Positions 25,178 through 34,363 of a stretch of DNA of 64,000 nucleotides are shown in pieces. The notes under the pieces are model-generated. The model worked only from the letters and a program-made list of their open reading frames with translations, made no database searches and was not told the DNA's origin. The DNA comes from Bacteroidales bacterium (GTDB lineage Bacteria > Bacteroidota > Bacteroidia > Bacteroidales > F082). The stretch covers positions 523,813 to 587,812 of the forward strand of contig JAFXLL010000010.1 of assembly GCA_017531225.1 (NCBI GenBank). Direction: 5' to 3'. Both the position numbers and the translations under genes were made by a program. How positions within the stretch are numbered: position 1 is the first letter of the stretch; each line of letters begins with the position of its first letter.

Positions 25178-27006
25178 TGTTTGATAAACTTAACTGTTGT
25201 ACCGTCAATGGTAATGAAATACATGCCAGAAGGCAGAGAGGAGGCATCAATGGTCTGACCATTGAGAACGCCCGTCATCATGGTTTGGCCCATCACACTA
25301 GTGATATGGTATTCGTATGAGGAAAGATCTCTGGAAGGTGTTGAAACCGTAATAATTCCGTTCGTGGGATTGGGATAGATATTGAATCTATCTGACACAC
25401 ACTCATTCAAACCCATGTGTATCGCATTGTAAATCTCATCGCAATCCTCTTCACCTTGATGATAGAGCAATGAATCACCCACCCAATAACAACGCAAACC
25501 CTTCACCTCAAAATCATCAACATGGCGCATCAGCTTTTCGGGAAAGAAACTGGTCATGTGGCCAAAGCCGCACACAATATCACCGCTAAACACTCCATCA
25601 AAATCGCTGACATGAAGCATCTTATGAGCAATCCCTTCGTATTCGAAAACGCCCACGCTATCGACATGTACCGTGACGCTATCCATTCCCACGTTTATCA
25701 CCCATTCGTCGCCTTCATTGGCCGCAAAATCATAAAGCGTGGTGAACTCATGCAAGTCTTTGTTCCACCAATAAACCTTATCGTCTCTTTCCTTAACATA
25801 TTCATGTGTGATTTCAATCTGACCGTCTTTATCGTAAACATGGTTGGTGCGCACGATTATTTTTGCTTTGTTACCGTTAATAACAGTATCTGAAGTGTAT
25901 GCCAAATGTTGGTATGTGACATTACCATTGTCATCAATAATTTTGTAATACCATTCGGAATCACCTGCAATCAACGCATTAAACCATTCCAAATCAGCGA
26001 CATTCAAACAATTATCAAATTGTTGGTAAACAGAGAAGTTTTTCCAGATGCAACCCTTGTTTTCATACCATCCCATCACATAAATATCATCAGAAAAAGC
26101 TTTAATTTTATTTGAGCCCGAAGAGCCATGAATATAATCAAACTCAAGTAAGGGTTGACTTGAATCATTTCTATATAAGGCATAAAATGCGCCATGAGGA
26201 TACCACAAACAATAGTAATACTTTTCAGCGTATGCAAAAAAATTGTTCATAAAATCTAATCCGGAGGCTTCTTTTATTACCTCATTGTTTTTCCAAATTA
26301 CAGGACAATAGATAGTCTCATTAATAGTATCACCAGTATTAATAATCTTTCCATGGCGGCCAAGAGTATAGACATCTCCGCCATCAATAGAGATTTCAGA
26401 AGCCTTCGAGTACACAACAGAAACATACGGATTAGGATTTCCTCCGTCATTTAAGTACAACAACTCATGATTTCTCCAAACAGCAGCCTTGGTTATGTCT
26501 TCTTGGACACAGCCACAGAAATAGGGAATACCCGTACTCTTATCAACATCGACATCATACAAATAACTATTATGAATGCCATCGCCCAATATCCAATGAG
26601 ACGTAAAATCTGTCCCTTTCCAAACCATAGCCACATCAACACTATCTTCATTATTTTGATAACCAATGTAATAAAGAGTGTCATTTAAACAATAGATATC
26701 AATAATTCTTGTCTGTGAAAGACCTTTTGTTGTGACATATAGCTGATCGTTTTTACGAATATCAGTATATTGTAAAGAGTTATTATAATAATAGTTGACC
26801 AACCAATAGACGTTTTCATTAGAATCTAAAGTTAACGTTTTCGGCACAACATCGTGCCCCATCTTGGTAACCTTATAGATTTTTGTACCATTCTTATAAA
26901 CTGCAGCTATTTTCCTGCTACCATAGTAACCAATAGAATAACTGTCTTGTGCGATGGTACAACAAGTCATAATCAAAAACATTGAAAGTAGAATCAACTT
27001 TTTCAT
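25174..27006 (-). CDS. T9SS-exported protein with family-specific central domain (610 aa)
   Basis: The ATG at 27006 (MKKLILLSMFLIMTCCTIAQ) is a signal-peptide start; an upstream in-frame start at 27072 would lie above the promoter. Residues about 25-350 look like a repeated beta-sheet unit (VYKNGTKIYKVTKMG, YWLVNYYYNNSLQYTDIRKN, YCLNDTLYYIGYQNNEDS, VWKNNEVI), possibly a propeller; I do not recognise the family. The shared central domain follows (EWYYKIIDDNGNVTYQHLAY, THEYVKERDDKVYWWNKD, LYDFAANEGDEWVI, CGFGHMTSFFPE, LRCYWVGD). A T9SS sorting domain ends it (IYPNPTNGIITVSTPS...ITSVMGQTMMTG, then SSLPSGMYFITID). It is the first gene of the operon that continues into the TPR regulator and the LRR protein. 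Confidence 0.86.
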   Translation of the reverse strand: MKKLILLSMFLIMTCCTIAQDSYSIGYYGSRKIAAVYKNGTKIYKVTKMGHDVVPKTLTLDSNENVYWLVNYYYNNSLQYTDIRKNDQLYVTTKGLSQTRIIDIYCLNDTLYYIGYQNNEDSVDVAMVWKGTDFTSHWILGDGIHNSYLYDVDVDKSTGIPYFCGCVQEDITKAAVWRNHELLYLNDGGNPNPYVSVVYSKASEISIDGGDVYTLGRHGKIINTGDTINETIYCPVIWKNNEVIKEASGLDFMNNFFAYAEKYYYCLWYPHGAFYALYRNDSSQPLLEFDYIHGSSGSNKIKAFSDDIYVMGWYENKGCIWKNFSVYQQFDNCLNVADLEWFNALIAGDSEWYYKIIDDNGNVTYQHLAYTSDTVINGNKAKIIVRTNHVYDKDGQIEITHEYVKERDDKVYWWNKDLHEFTTLYDFAANEGDEWVINVGMDSVTVHVDSVGVFEYEGIAHKMLHVSDFDGVFSGDIVCGFGHMTSFFPEKLMRHVDDFEVKGLRCYWVGDSLLYHQGEEDCDEIYNAIHMGLNECVSDRFNIYPNPTNGIITVSTPSRDLSSYEYHITSVMGQTMMTGVLNGQTIDASSLPSGMYFITIDGTTVKFIKQ

Positions 27007-27031
27007 AGCACGAGGTGTTTTTTGTTTGTAG

Positions 27032-27062
27032 CAAAGGTACACACAAAACAAGCCCTTGTCAA
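27032..27062 (-). promoter_or_regulatory. Promoter of the T9SS/TPR/LRR operon
   Basis: On the minus strand, TACCTTTG (27032-27039) is preceded by TTG at 27060-27062 with a 20-bp spacer, a textbook Bacteroidetes layout. Its -33 end overlaps the hairpin at 27048-27080. Confidence 0.7.
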
Positions 27063-27080
27063 GGGGGGACAAGGGCTTGT
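27048..27080 (-). terminator. 13-bp stem hairpin, likely glyS terminator overlapping a promoter
   Basis: The arms ACAAGCCCTTGTC (27048-27060) and GACAAGGGCTTGT (27068-27080) are perfect inverted repeats with a 7-nt loop. In the leftward direction it ends in a short T run (TTTTG). It lies about 90 nt after the glyS stop, with no gene between. It shares bases with the promoter of the next operon, so it may also act as an operator. Confidence 0.65.
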
Positions 27081-27170
27081 CTATGGTTGCAAAAAGTTGA
27101 ATTCTTACAAAATTTTGATTTTCAAACGATTAAAAACATGTGATAGACTTGTTATCTATGGTCATGTCTA

Positions 27171-28694
27171 TCAATGTTTAGGCTTCAACTCATCGAAAAT
27201 CATGTTGCGCAGGTTGTCGATCGGAACCCTAACCTGTTGCATCGTGTCGCGGTCGCGGACAGTGACGGTGTTGTCAACCAAAGTGTCGTTGTCGACGGTA
27301 ACGCACATCGGGGTGCCGATGGCATCCTGGCGACGGTAACGCTTGCCGATGGAGTCTTTTTCTTCGTACTGGCACATGAAGTCGACCTTCAGGCTGTCGA
27401 TGATCTCGCGGGCTTTCTCCGGCAGACCGTCTTTCTTGACCAGTGGCAACACGGCGACCTTGTAAGGAGCCAGGATAGCCGGCAGCTTCAGCACCACGCG
27501 CTCAGAACCATCTTCGAGCTTCTCCTCGGTGTAAGCATTGCTGAACATGGCAAGGAACATGCGGTCGAGGCCGATGGAAGTCTCGATGACGTATGGCGTG
27601 TAGCTCTCGTTGGTGTCGGGATCGAAGTACTGGAGCTTCTTGCCCGAGTATTTGGCGTGGGCCGAGAGGTCGAAGTCGGTGCGGCTGTGGATGCCTTCCA
27701 GCTCCTTGAAGCCGAAGGGGAAGTCGAACTCGATGTCGGTGGCGGCGTTGGCGTAGTGGGCCAGCTTCTCGTGGTCGTGGAAGCGGTATTTCTCGGCGGG
27801 CAGACCTAATGAGAGGTGCCATGCGAGGCGTTCCTGCTTCCAATGCTGGAACCATTCGAGCTCCGTGCCGGGACGCACGAAGAACTGCATCTCCATCTGT
27901 TCAAATTCTCTCATACGGAAGATGAACTGACGGGCCACAATCTCGTTGCGGAAGGCCTTGCCGGTTTGGGCGATGCCGAACGGAATCTTCATGCGGCCGG
28001 TCTTCTGCACATTGAGGTAGTTGACGAAAATACCCTGTGCTGTCTCGGGACGCAGGTAGATGGTGTCGGAGCCGTCGGCCACGCTGCCCATCTTGGTGGC
28101 AAACATCAGGTTGAACTGACGCACGTCGGTCCAGTTGCGGGTGCCACTGATGGGGCAGACAATCTCCAGGTCGAGGATGAGTTGCTTGATGGCATCGAGG
28201 TCGTTACGCTCCATGGCGCCATAGAGGCGGTGGCTGATTTCCTCGATCTTGGCCTTGTGTTCCAACACGCGTGGGTTGGTGGTCACAAACTGTTCCTCGT
28301 TGAAGGCGTCACCGAAGCGCTTGCGGGCTTTCTCCACCTCCTTATTAATCTTATCTTCAATTTTGGCCATATAGTCTTCGACGAGCACATCGGCGCGATA
28401 GCGTTTTTTCGAGTCGCGGTTGTCGATGAGCGGGTCGTTGAAAGCGTCGACGTGGCCTGAAGCCTTCCAAGTGGTGGGGTGCATGAAGATGGCAGCATCG
28501 ATACCGACGATGTTTTCGTGCATCTGCACCATAGCCTTCCACCAGTATTCACGGATGTTCTTCTTCAGTTCCACGCCGTTTTGGCCGTAGTCGTAGACAG
28601 CCGACAATCCGTCATAAATCTCGCTCGAAGGGAAGATGAAGCCATATTCCTTCGCATGAGCGGTTATCTTCTTGAAAAAATCTTCTTGATTCAT
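27171..28694 (-). CDS. glyS: Glycyl-tRNA synthetase, single-chain type (507 aa)
   Basis: The enzyme charges tRNA-Gly with glycine using ATP. This is the eukaryote-like homodimeric class II form, not the bacterial alpha2beta2 form. The N-terminal part reads FIFPSSEIYDGLSAVYDYGQNGVELK and ends with HPTTWKASGHVDAFNDP. The catalytic core has LRPETAQGIFVNY, motif 2 in FRNEIVARQFIFRMREFEQME, and motif 3 in YVIETSIGLDRMFLA. The anticodon-binding domain starts near residue 405 (LKLPAILAPYKVAVLPL) and contains GKRYRRQDAIGTP. Length is typical for bacterial members of this form. It lies 41 nt downstream of queA on the same strand and is probably co-transcribed with it. Confidence 0.95.
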   Translation of the reverse strand: MNQEDFFKKITAHAKEYGFIFPSSEIYDGLSAVYDYGQNGVELKKNIREYWWKAMVQMHENIVGIDAAIFMHPTTWKASGHVDAFNDPLIDNRDSKKRYRADVLVEDYMAKIEDKINKEVEKARKRFGDAFNEEQFVTTNPRVLEHKAKIEEISHRLYGAMERNDLDAIKQLILDLEIVCPISGTRNWTDVRQFNLMFATKMGSVADGSDTIYLRPETAQGIFVNYLNVQKTGRMKIPFGIAQTGKAFRNEIVARQFIFRMREFEQMEMQFFVRPGTELEWFQHWKQERLAWHLSLGLPAEKYRFHDHEKLAHYANAATDIEFDFPFGFKELEGIHSRTDFDLSAHAKYSGKKLQYFDPDTNESYTPYVIETSIGLDRMFLAMFSNAYTEEKLEDGSERVVLKLPAILAPYKVAVLPLVKKDGLPEKAREIIDSLKVDFMCQYEEKDSIGKRYRRQDAIGTPMCVTVDNDTLVDNTVTVRDRDTMQQVRVPIDNLRNMIFDELKPKH

Positions 28695-28735
28695 TATTGG
28701 TAACTATTTAAAATTCAGACTTTAATACTTAAAAA

Positions 28736-29785
28736 TTAGATAATCAGCATCGCGTCACCATAGGTAAAGAAACGATACTTTTCGGCAATGGCTTCCTTGT
28801 AGGCTTTCATCAGCAAATCGTAACCAGCGAAAGCTGCCACTTCCATCATCATCGGTGATTTGGGAAGGTGGAAGTTGGTGATCATGCAGTTGGCAACCGA
28901 GAAGGTGTAAGGCGGGAAGATGAATTTGTTGGTCCAGCCTTTAAAGGGTTTGATCTTGCCGCTGATGGTCATGGCGGTTTCGAGTGCCTTCAATGAAGTG
29001 GTGCCAACGGCAAACACGTTGTTGTGGCGTTGGTTGGCTTCGTTGACCAGAGTACAGCATTCCTCGTCGATATACATCTCTTCCGAATCGGGCTTGTGCT
29101 TGGTGAGGTCTTCCACTTCGATGTCGCGGAAGTTGCCCATGCCAGGGTGCAGAGTCAGCTCGGCGAAGGAGGCGCCAACGATTTCAAGGCGTTTCATCAG
29201 GATCTTGCTGAAATGCATGCCAGCAGTAGGAGCCGAAACAGCCCCCTCCACTTTGGCGTAGATGGTCTGGAAGTCTTCGGCATCTTCAGGCGTTTCGTCA
29301 CGATTGAGCTCTTTTGGGATGGGTGTATGGCCTAATGAAGACAGTGTTTTCTTGAATTCGTCATAGGTGCCGTCATACAGGAAACGCAGCGTTCTTCCTC
29401 TTGATGTGGTGTTGTCGATGACTTCGGCCACCAGCTCGTCGCCTTCTCCGAAATACAATTTATTGCCGATACGGATTTTGCGCGCTGGGTCGACAAGCAC
29501 GTCCCACAAACGGCTTTCGGGGTCAAGTTCGCGAAGCAATAGTACTTCGATCTTGGCACCTGTCTTTTCCTTTTCACCATAGAGTTTGGCGGGAAACACT
29601 TTTGTGTTGTTGATGACAAACACGTCGCCGTCTTTGACGTAATTGATGAGGTCCTTGAAGATGCAATGCTCAATCTTCTCGGTTTTTCTGTCGACAACCA
29701 TCAAACGGGCTTCGTCACGGTTTTGCATCGGATGGAGCGCGATCAATTCGCTGGGCAGGTTGAATTTGAACTGCGATAATTTCAT
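28736..29785 (-). CDS. queA: S-adenosylmethionine:tRNA ribosyltransferase-isomerase (349 aa)
   Basis: QueA transfers and isomerises the ribosyl part of SAM onto 7-aminomethyl-7-deazaguanine at the tRNA wobble position, giving epoxyqueuosine. Family hallmarks are visible: [23 protein letters not shown] at the start, [26 protein letters not shown], the central [55 protein letters not shown], and the C-terminal [30 protein letters not shown]...[12 protein letters not shown]. Length is normal and the start is unambiguous ([11 protein letters not shown]). It has its own promoter upstream and precedes glyS. No other queuosine gene is in the window. Confidence 0.95.
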   Translation of the reverse strand: MKLSQFKFNLPSELIALHPMQNRDEARLMVVDRKTEKIEHCIFKDLINYVKDGDVFVINNTKVFPAKLYGEKEKTGAKIEVLLLRELDPESRLWDVLVDPARKIRIGNKLYFGEGDELVAEVIDNTTSRGRTLRFLYDGTYDEFKKTLSSLGHTPIPKELNRDETPEDAEDFQTIYAKVEGAVSAPTAGMHFSKILMKRLEIVGASFAELTLHPGMGNFRDIEVEDLTKHKPDSEEMYIDEECCTLVNEANQRHNNVFAVGTTSLKALETAMTISGKIKPFKGWTNKFIFPPYTFSVANCMITNFHLPKSPMMMEVAAFAGYDLLMKAYKEAIAEKYRFFTYGDAMLII

Positions 29786-29821
29786 GCTATGTTAAGTTTT
29801 GATTTTTCTTTATAAAGGGCA

Positions 29822-29852
29822 CAAAGATAGTGCAGGACAAAAGTTTTGTCAA
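29822..29852 (-). promoter_or_regulatory. Promoter of queA-glyS
   Basis: On the minus strand, TATCTTTG (29822-29829) is preceded by TTG (29850-29852) with a 20-bp spacer. The queA start is 37 nt downstream of the -7 box. Confidence 0.7.
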
Positions 29853-29882
29853 GTTTTTTTCTTAATACATTGATTGCCAGTA

Positions 29883-30620
29883 CTATTTCTGCTTATTTTC
29901 CTCTTGTTGCCTCTTCCATTCCTTGAATGCCTCGCCTGTGTCAACAATGTGCTGTCTCAGTTTCTCCAATGGCCAGGCGTCTTCTACGTTGAAGTCGCCG
30001 ATGCGGGTGCGGCGCAGTGATGTGAGGCAAGCGCCGTTGCCCAAAGCCTTGCCGAAATCGTTGGCGAGGCTGCGTATGTAAGTGCCCTTGCTGCATGTCA
30101 CCTCGAAGTCGAGTTTGGGGAAACGGTCGAGATTGAGTTTGAAATCATCGATGCGGACATCACGGGCTTTCAGCTCGATTTCTTCGTCGGAGCGGGCATA
30201 GTCGAAGGCGCGTTTTCCTTTGATTTTAATGGCGGAGTACTTAGGTGGGTATTGCTTGAGGTCGCCGAGGAATTGTTGCCGGGCAGCTTCAATCTGTTCT
30301 GGAGTGATGCCATCCGTGGGGAAGAAGGCGTTGGGCTCGCTTTCCAAGTCAAAGGTTGGTGTGGTTTGTCCCAGTAGAATCGTCCCGGTGTAGGTCTTCA
30401 CCTGCGCTTGAAATGTATCGATTTGTTTGGTCATCTTGCCCGTACACAATATGAGCAGACCCGTTGCCAAGGGGTCCAAAGTCCCAGCATGGCCCACCTT
30501 GAGCTTGCGGATGCCATAGCAACGGTTGAGCAAGGAACGGATGAAGTTGACCGTGTCGAACGACGTCCAGTCCAGGGGTTTGTCGATGAGGATGACCTCG
30601 CCTTCTTCGAAGTTGAACAT
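29883..30620 (-). CDS. truB: tRNA pseudouridine(55) synthase (245 aa)
   Basis: TruB makes pseudouridine 55 in the T-loop of tRNAs. The start is [22 protein letters not shown] at 30620, overlapping the uppP stop (TGATG). The catalytic motif HAGTLDPLATGLL is near residue 45, followed by CTGKMTKQ. Further motifs are YTGTILLGQTTPTFDLES, KYSAIKIKGKRAFDYAR, EVTCSKGTYIRSLANDFG and LTSLRRTRIGDF. An in-frame start 30 codons upstream (30710) lies inside uppP and is unlikely. It is the last gene of a ftsX, DUF3098, uppP, truB series transcribed leftward. Confidence 0.95.
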   Translation of the reverse strand: MFNFEEGEVILIDKPLDWTSFDTVNFIRSLLNRCYGIRKLKVGHAGTLDPLATGLLILCTGKMTKQIDTFQAQVKTYTGTILLGQTTPTFDLESEPNAFFPTDGITPEQIEAARQQFLGDLKQYPPKYSAIKIKGKRAFDYARSDEEIELKARDVRIDDFKLNLDRFPKLDFEVTCSKGTYIRSLANDFGKALGNGACLTSLRRTRIGDFNVEDAWPLEKLRQHIVDTGEAFKEWKRQQEENKQK

Positions 30621-31441
30621 CAGGCGAAGATTATGGCAACGAGGCCGATGATGGCGCAATAGACGGCAAACCAAATCAGTTTGCCCTTCTTCACGATGTT
30701 GATCATCCACTTGCAGGCGAAACAGCCTGCGATGAAGGCGGCTAGGAAGCCTACGATGGCAGCCAAAGGCGAGATGCCGTCCATGGCTTGACTGAAGCCG
30801 ACATCAAAGATGTCCTTGATGTCAAGCAATGCCTCGCCAAGGATGGGAGGAATGACCATTAGGAAGGAAAACTGGGCTAGCTTTTCCTTTTTGTTGCCAA
30901 GCAACAAACCTGTCGCGATGGTTGAGCCAGAACGAGAGAGACCTGGCATAACGGCGCAGGCCTGGGCAATACCGATGATGAAGGCATGCAGACCACTGAT
31001 GTTTTCCTTCTGACGCGGTTTGGCAAAGTAGGAAAAGGCAAGCAATGTAGCTGTCACTAAGAGCATGATGCCCACGATGAGGAGACCCGAGCCAAACACT
31101 TCCTCCACTTTGTCCTTGAAGAAGAAGCCCACGATAGCCACTGGAATCATCGAGATGAGAATGTTGATGGCATATTTGGTGCCGTCGTTGAGGCCTTGGT
31201 AGGTTCGCCACGACTGACGGGTGAACAAATCCTTGAAGATCCACACGATTTCCTTCCAGAGGATGACTAAGGTGCTGAGCACTGTGGCCACATGAAGCAA
31301 TACGGTAAACGTGAGGTTTGAAGAGCCGTCGTCAAGGCCAAAAAGGGCTTGGCCGATGGCCAGATGTCCACTGCTGCTGACGGGAAGATATTCCGTCAGG
31401 CCCTGAAGCAGGCCGAGTATTAATGCTTGTAACCAACTCAT
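30620..31441 (-). CDS. uppP: Undecaprenyl-diphosphate phosphatase (273 aa)
   Basis: This BacA/UppP-type integral membrane enzyme dephosphorylates undecaprenyl pyrophosphate to recycle the lipid carrier of cell-wall synthesis; the family also gives bacitracin tolerance. The first motif is [21 protein letters not shown] near residues 15-35. The second, [17 protein letters not shown], is near residue 165. Multiple transmembrane helices are evident along the chain. It overlaps the DUF3098 gene upstream (ATGA at 31438-31441) and truB downstream, so the three are translationally coupled. Confidence 0.95.
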   Translation of the reverse strand: MSWLQALILGLLQGLTEYLPVSSSGHLAIGQALFGLDDGSSNLTFTVLLHVATVLSTLVILWKEIVWIFKDLFTRQSWRTYQGLNDGTKYAINILISMIPVAIVGFFFKDKVEEVFGSGLLIVGIMLLVTATLLAFSYFAKPRQKENISGLHAFIIGIAQACAVMPGLSRSGSTIATGLLLGNKKEKLAQFSFLMVIPPILGEALLDIKDIFDVGFSQAMDGISPLAAIVGFLAAFIAGCFACKWMINIVKKGKLIWFAVYCAIIGLVAIIFA

Positions 31442-31707
31442 TTCTTGCTCCTCCAGAAGATTGCAATGATCTCTACCACAAAGCCAGCCAAGACCAAGAT
31501 GGGAGCTAAGGTCAGGTGTTGAAAGTCAAACATCTTTTCGTTGAAGACATCGGGGTCGCTTGAGCCACCACCAATCATCAGGATGAAGCCAATTGCGATG
31601 AGGGCAAGGCCAATGAGGACGATGATGTAATTCTGTTTTCCGAAAGGCATTACCTTCTGTTCGTCAGAGATTTCGTTGGTTTCTTTTTTGTTTTTTTCTT
31701 TTGCCAT
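31438..31707 (-). CDS. DUF3098 small membrane protein (89 aa)
   Basis: This is a small protein with a charged N-terminus ([17 protein letters not shown]), then [28 protein letters not shown], and a second hydrophobic segment ([21 protein letters not shown]) ending in RSKK. Two transmembrane helices with a short loop ([13 protein letters not shown]) are predicted. This matches the Bacteroidetes family DUF3098, which is often found next to ftsX and uppP. Its stop overlaps the uppP start. Function is unknown; the context suggests cell envelope or division. Confidence 0.88.
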   Translation of the reverse strand: MAKEKNKKETNEISDEQKVMPFGKQNYIIVLIGLALIAIGFILMIGGGSSDPDVFNEKMFDFQHLTLAPILVLAGFVVEIIAIFWRSKK

Positions 31708-31765
31708 GGTATAATGTTGTTTGTTTTTCGATTTTTATACGTGCCCTTCGATGGGTTCGATGTCT

Positions 31766-32644
31766 TTATGCATACAGTCGATCGACATCAGCGTTGAGGT
31801 ATTTCCTAAGGGCTGAGTGGGTGGAAAGACCTCCGAGCAGAATGCCTAGGATGATGATCCCAATGAAAATGCCGATGATTATCTTGTAGTCCTGAATTGC
31901 TGACATCTCAGGAATTCGTTTGTTAAGGCCGTAGAGTAATAAGGCAAGGAAAGCATCCGCCAACAACGCTCCGAAAAAGCCTTGAGAAATACCACTTTTG
32001 ATAAAAGGCCTACGGATATAAGAGGCTGTGGCACCTACAAGTTGCATGCTGCGAACAAGGAAACGCTTGGAATATATGCTAAGGCGTATGGTATTTCGAA
32101 TCAAGGTGACAGCGATGATAAGAAGGATGACGCTGGCAATCATCAGCGCAAATCCGATGCGGCGTACGTTTTGGTTGATGAGGTCGACGAGTGACTTCTG
32201 ATAGTAAACCTCCTTGATGTCGGCATTGCCAAGCAGTTGCGATTCAATCACGTTGAGGCTGTCGTTATTGGCCCAAGCGGCGTTGAAACGAACGTCGATG
32301 GAAGGGAGGAGAGGGTTTTCCTCGTTGCCGAGCCATTGGAGGAAGTCTTCGCCAAGGTCGTCGCTAAGGCGGCGTATGGCTTCTTCTTTGGTGATGTATT
32401 CCGTCGACTTGACGGCAGGCATGGCATCGAGTTCTTTTTGCAAGCGTAAGATATTGGCTTCCTTTACATTGCTGTTCATCACAATCTCAAAACCGATGTT
32501 TTCCTTAAGGTGGTTGGAGAGCTTTTTGGCATGCATGATGAGAAGGGCGAATACACCTAATAGGAAGAGTACCAAAGCGATACTCATCAGCGACATAAAG
32601 TAGGATCCTGCCACGCGGCGTTTGCTTGAACTTTTTTCTGACAT
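31766..32644 (-). CDS. ftsX: Cell division protein FtsX, ABC-type permease (292 aa)
   Basis: FtsX is the membrane partner of FtsE and links division to peptidoglycan hydrolase activation. The first transmembrane helix is near residues 15-36 (YFMSLMSIALVLFLLGVFALLI). A periplasmic loop follows (ENIGFEIVMNSNVKEANILRLQKELDAMPAVKSTEYITKEEAIRRL). Three more helices lie at about 165-190, 215-240 and 255-280. The GIFIGIIILGILLGGLSTHSALRKYL end is typical of the FtsX family. The start overlaps nothing, and a TATCTTTG box lies about 45 nt upstream. ftsE is not in the window. Confidence 0.93.
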   Translation of the reverse strand: MSEKSSSKRRVAGSYFMSLMSIALVLFLLGVFALLIMHAKKLSNHLKENIGFEIVMNSNVKEANILRLQKELDAMPAVKSTEYITKEEAIRRLSDDLGEDFLQWLGNEENPLLPSIDVRFNAAWANNDSLNVIESQLLGNADIKEVYYQKSLVDLINQNVRRIGFALMIASVILLIIAVTLIRNTIRLSIYSKRFLVRSMQLVGATASYIRRPFIKSGISQGFFGALLADAFLALLLYGLNKRIPEMSAIQDYKIIIGIFIGIIILGILLGGLSTHSALRKYLNADVDRLYA

Positions 32645-32688
32645 ATTGACTTCGTCGAATCTTACGATTTCATCGTATTATGAAACGG

Positions 32689-32735
32689 CAAAGATAAACA
32701 ATTTATGCGGCGTAGTGGAAAAATTTCTATTTTTG
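32689..32735. promoter_or_regulatory. Divergent promoters of ftsX and the carboxyltransferase gene
   Basis: A minus-strand TATCTTTG is at 32689-32696 (for ftsX). A plus-strand TATTTTTG is at 32728-32735, 20 nt before the carboxyltransferase ATG. Clear TTG boxes at the usual spacing were not seen for either. Confidence 0.5.
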
Positions 32736-32755
32736 TACTTTCAAACCTATGGGAA

Positions 32756-34363
32756 ATGCAAGTACTGAAATCCAACATACGCACTGATTCCGAGGAGTTC
32801 AAGCAGAACGAGAAGAACTTCCTCGCCTTGATGGCGCAATATCGTGAGGCAATGTCGGCTTCCATGCAGGGTGGGGGCGAAGCTGCTGTGGCCAAACACA
32901 AGAAGCGCAACAAGCTGCTCGCCCGTGAACGCATCGACTTGCTCATTGACCCGAACACCCCGTTTTTGGAACTGTCGCCAATGGCTGCCTACGACACCTA
33001 TAACAATGACTTTCCTTCGGCTGGCATTATCACTGGCATTGGTGTCATCCAAGGTCGTGAGGCGGTCATCGTGGCCAATGATGCCACTGTAAAAGGAGGC
33101 ACTTACATGCAGTACACGGTGAAGAAACACCTTCGTGCTCAGGAAATTGCCATGGAAAACCATCTGCCGTGCGTCTATATGGTCGACAGTGGTGGCGCTT
33201 TCCTGCCAGAACAGGATACAGTCTTCCCCGATCGTGACCACTTTGGCCGTTTCTTCTATAATCAAGCACGCATGTCGGCCATGGGCATCCCGCAGATTGC
33301 CATCGTGATGGGTATGTGTACCGCTGGTGGCGCTTACGTTCCTGCCATGAGTGATGAGACCATTATCGTGCGCAACCAAGGCACGATTTACCTTGGTGGA
33401 CCGCCCTTGGTAAAGGCTGCTACGGGCGAGGTGGTTACTGCTGAAGAACTAGGTGGTGGCGAGATGCACACCTCCGTGTCGGGTGTGGCCGATCACTTGG
33501 CCGAAAACGACCAGCATGCCTTGCAGATTTGCCGCAACATATTCAAGACCTTGGAGAAGTCCCACCGCCAGAAACTGGATATATTACCCGTGGAAGCTCC
33601 TTTGTATGACCCGCACGACCTGTACGGTCTCGCGCCTATCGACTTCCACAAGCTCGTCGACCCGAGGGAAATCATCGCTCGCCTTGTCGATGGCAGCCGT
33701 TTCCAGGAGTTCAAGTCACGCTATGCAACTACCATCGTTTGCGGCTTTGCCCACTTGATGGGATTTCCTGTTGGAATCATCGCCAACTACGGTGTGTTAT
33801 TCTCAGAATCAGCCTTAAAAGCTACCCATTTCATCGAGTTATGCTGCCAACGTAACATTCCCTTGGTGTTCTTGCAAAACATAACAGGCTTCATGGTGGG
33901 CAAGCAATACGAGCAGGGGGGTATCGCCAAAGACGGCGCCAAAATGGTGCATGCTGTCTCTAATGCCAATGTGCCTAAGTTTACGGTTATCTTTGGTGGC
34001 TCGTTCGGTGCCGGTAACTACGGTATGGCAGGACGTGCCTACAGCCCGAGGTTGCTCTTCATGTGGCCCAACGCCAAGATTTCCGTTATGGGTGGCGAGC
34101 AGGCTGCCAGCGTGTTGGCCACTGTCAAGGAAGACCAATACAAATACAAAGGCCTTGAAGTGCCTAAAGACGAAATCGCCCAGCTGAAGAAAGAGATTCT
34201 GGCCAAATATGACTATGAAGGCTCAGCGTTTTATAGTACCGCACGGCTATGGGACGATGGCATCATCGATCCGATAGACACAAGGAAGATTTTGGCTTTA
34301 GGCATCGCTGCCTCGTTGAACCAGCCCTTCCCACAGCAACAGTTTGGCGTGTTCAGGATGTAA
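32756..34363 (+). CDS. Acyl-CoA carboxylase carboxyltransferase subunit, methylcrotonyl-CoA carboxylase beta-like (535 aa)
   Basis: It transfers carboxyl from carboxybiotin to an acyl-CoA. The start [21 protein letters not shown] at 32756 lies just after the promoter box; an in-frame ATG at 32705 is upstream of it. Recognisable blocks are [26 protein letters not shown], the oxyanion-type [12 protein letters not shown], the [17 protein letters not shown] block, [41 protein letters not shown] and [19 protein letters not shown]. The [15 protein letters not shown] and [12 protein letters not shown] forms fit the MCC beta/geranyl-CoA branch better than propionyl-CoA carboxylase. No biotin carboxylase or biotin carrier gene is adjacent. 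Its 3' end overlaps that of the convergent ABC transporter gene by 11 nt. Confidence 0.88.
   Translation: MQVLKSNIRTDSEEFKQNEKNFLALMAQYREAMSASMQGGGEAAVAKHKKRNKLLARERIDLLIDPNTPFLELSPMAAYDTYNNDFPSAGIITGIGVIQGREAVIVANDATVKGGTYMQYTVKKHLRAQEIAMENHLPCVYMVDSGGAFLPEQDTVFPDRDHFGRFFYNQARMSAMGIPQIAIVMGMCTAGGAYVPAMSDETIIVRNQGTIYLGGPPLVKAATGEVVTAEELGGGEMHTSVSGVADHLAENDQHALQICRNIFKTLEKSHRQKLDILPVEAPLYDPHDLYGLAPIDFHKLVDPREIIARLVDGSRFQEFKSRYATTIVCGFAHLMGFPVGIIANYGVLFSESALKATHFIELCCQRNIPLVFLQNITGFMVGKQYEQGGIAKDGAKMVHAVSNANVPKFTVIFGGSFGAGNYGMAGRAYSPRLLFMWPNAKISVMGGEQAASVLATVKEDQYKYKGLEVPKDEIAQLKKEILAKYDYEGSAFYSTARLWDDGIIDPIDTRKILALGIAASLNQPFPQQQFGVFRM

Noticed and set aside
27100-27170. Inverted TGATAGAC...GTCTATCA near the glyS stop as a terminator
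   Set aside because: Only 8 bp per arm, 18-nt loop and no T run in the leftward direction; the stronger hairpin at 27048-27080 is preferred.
27174-28460. Plus-strand frames of ~210 codons across glyS
   Set aside because: They are antisense shadows; the minus strand encodes all class II synthetase motifs in one frame.
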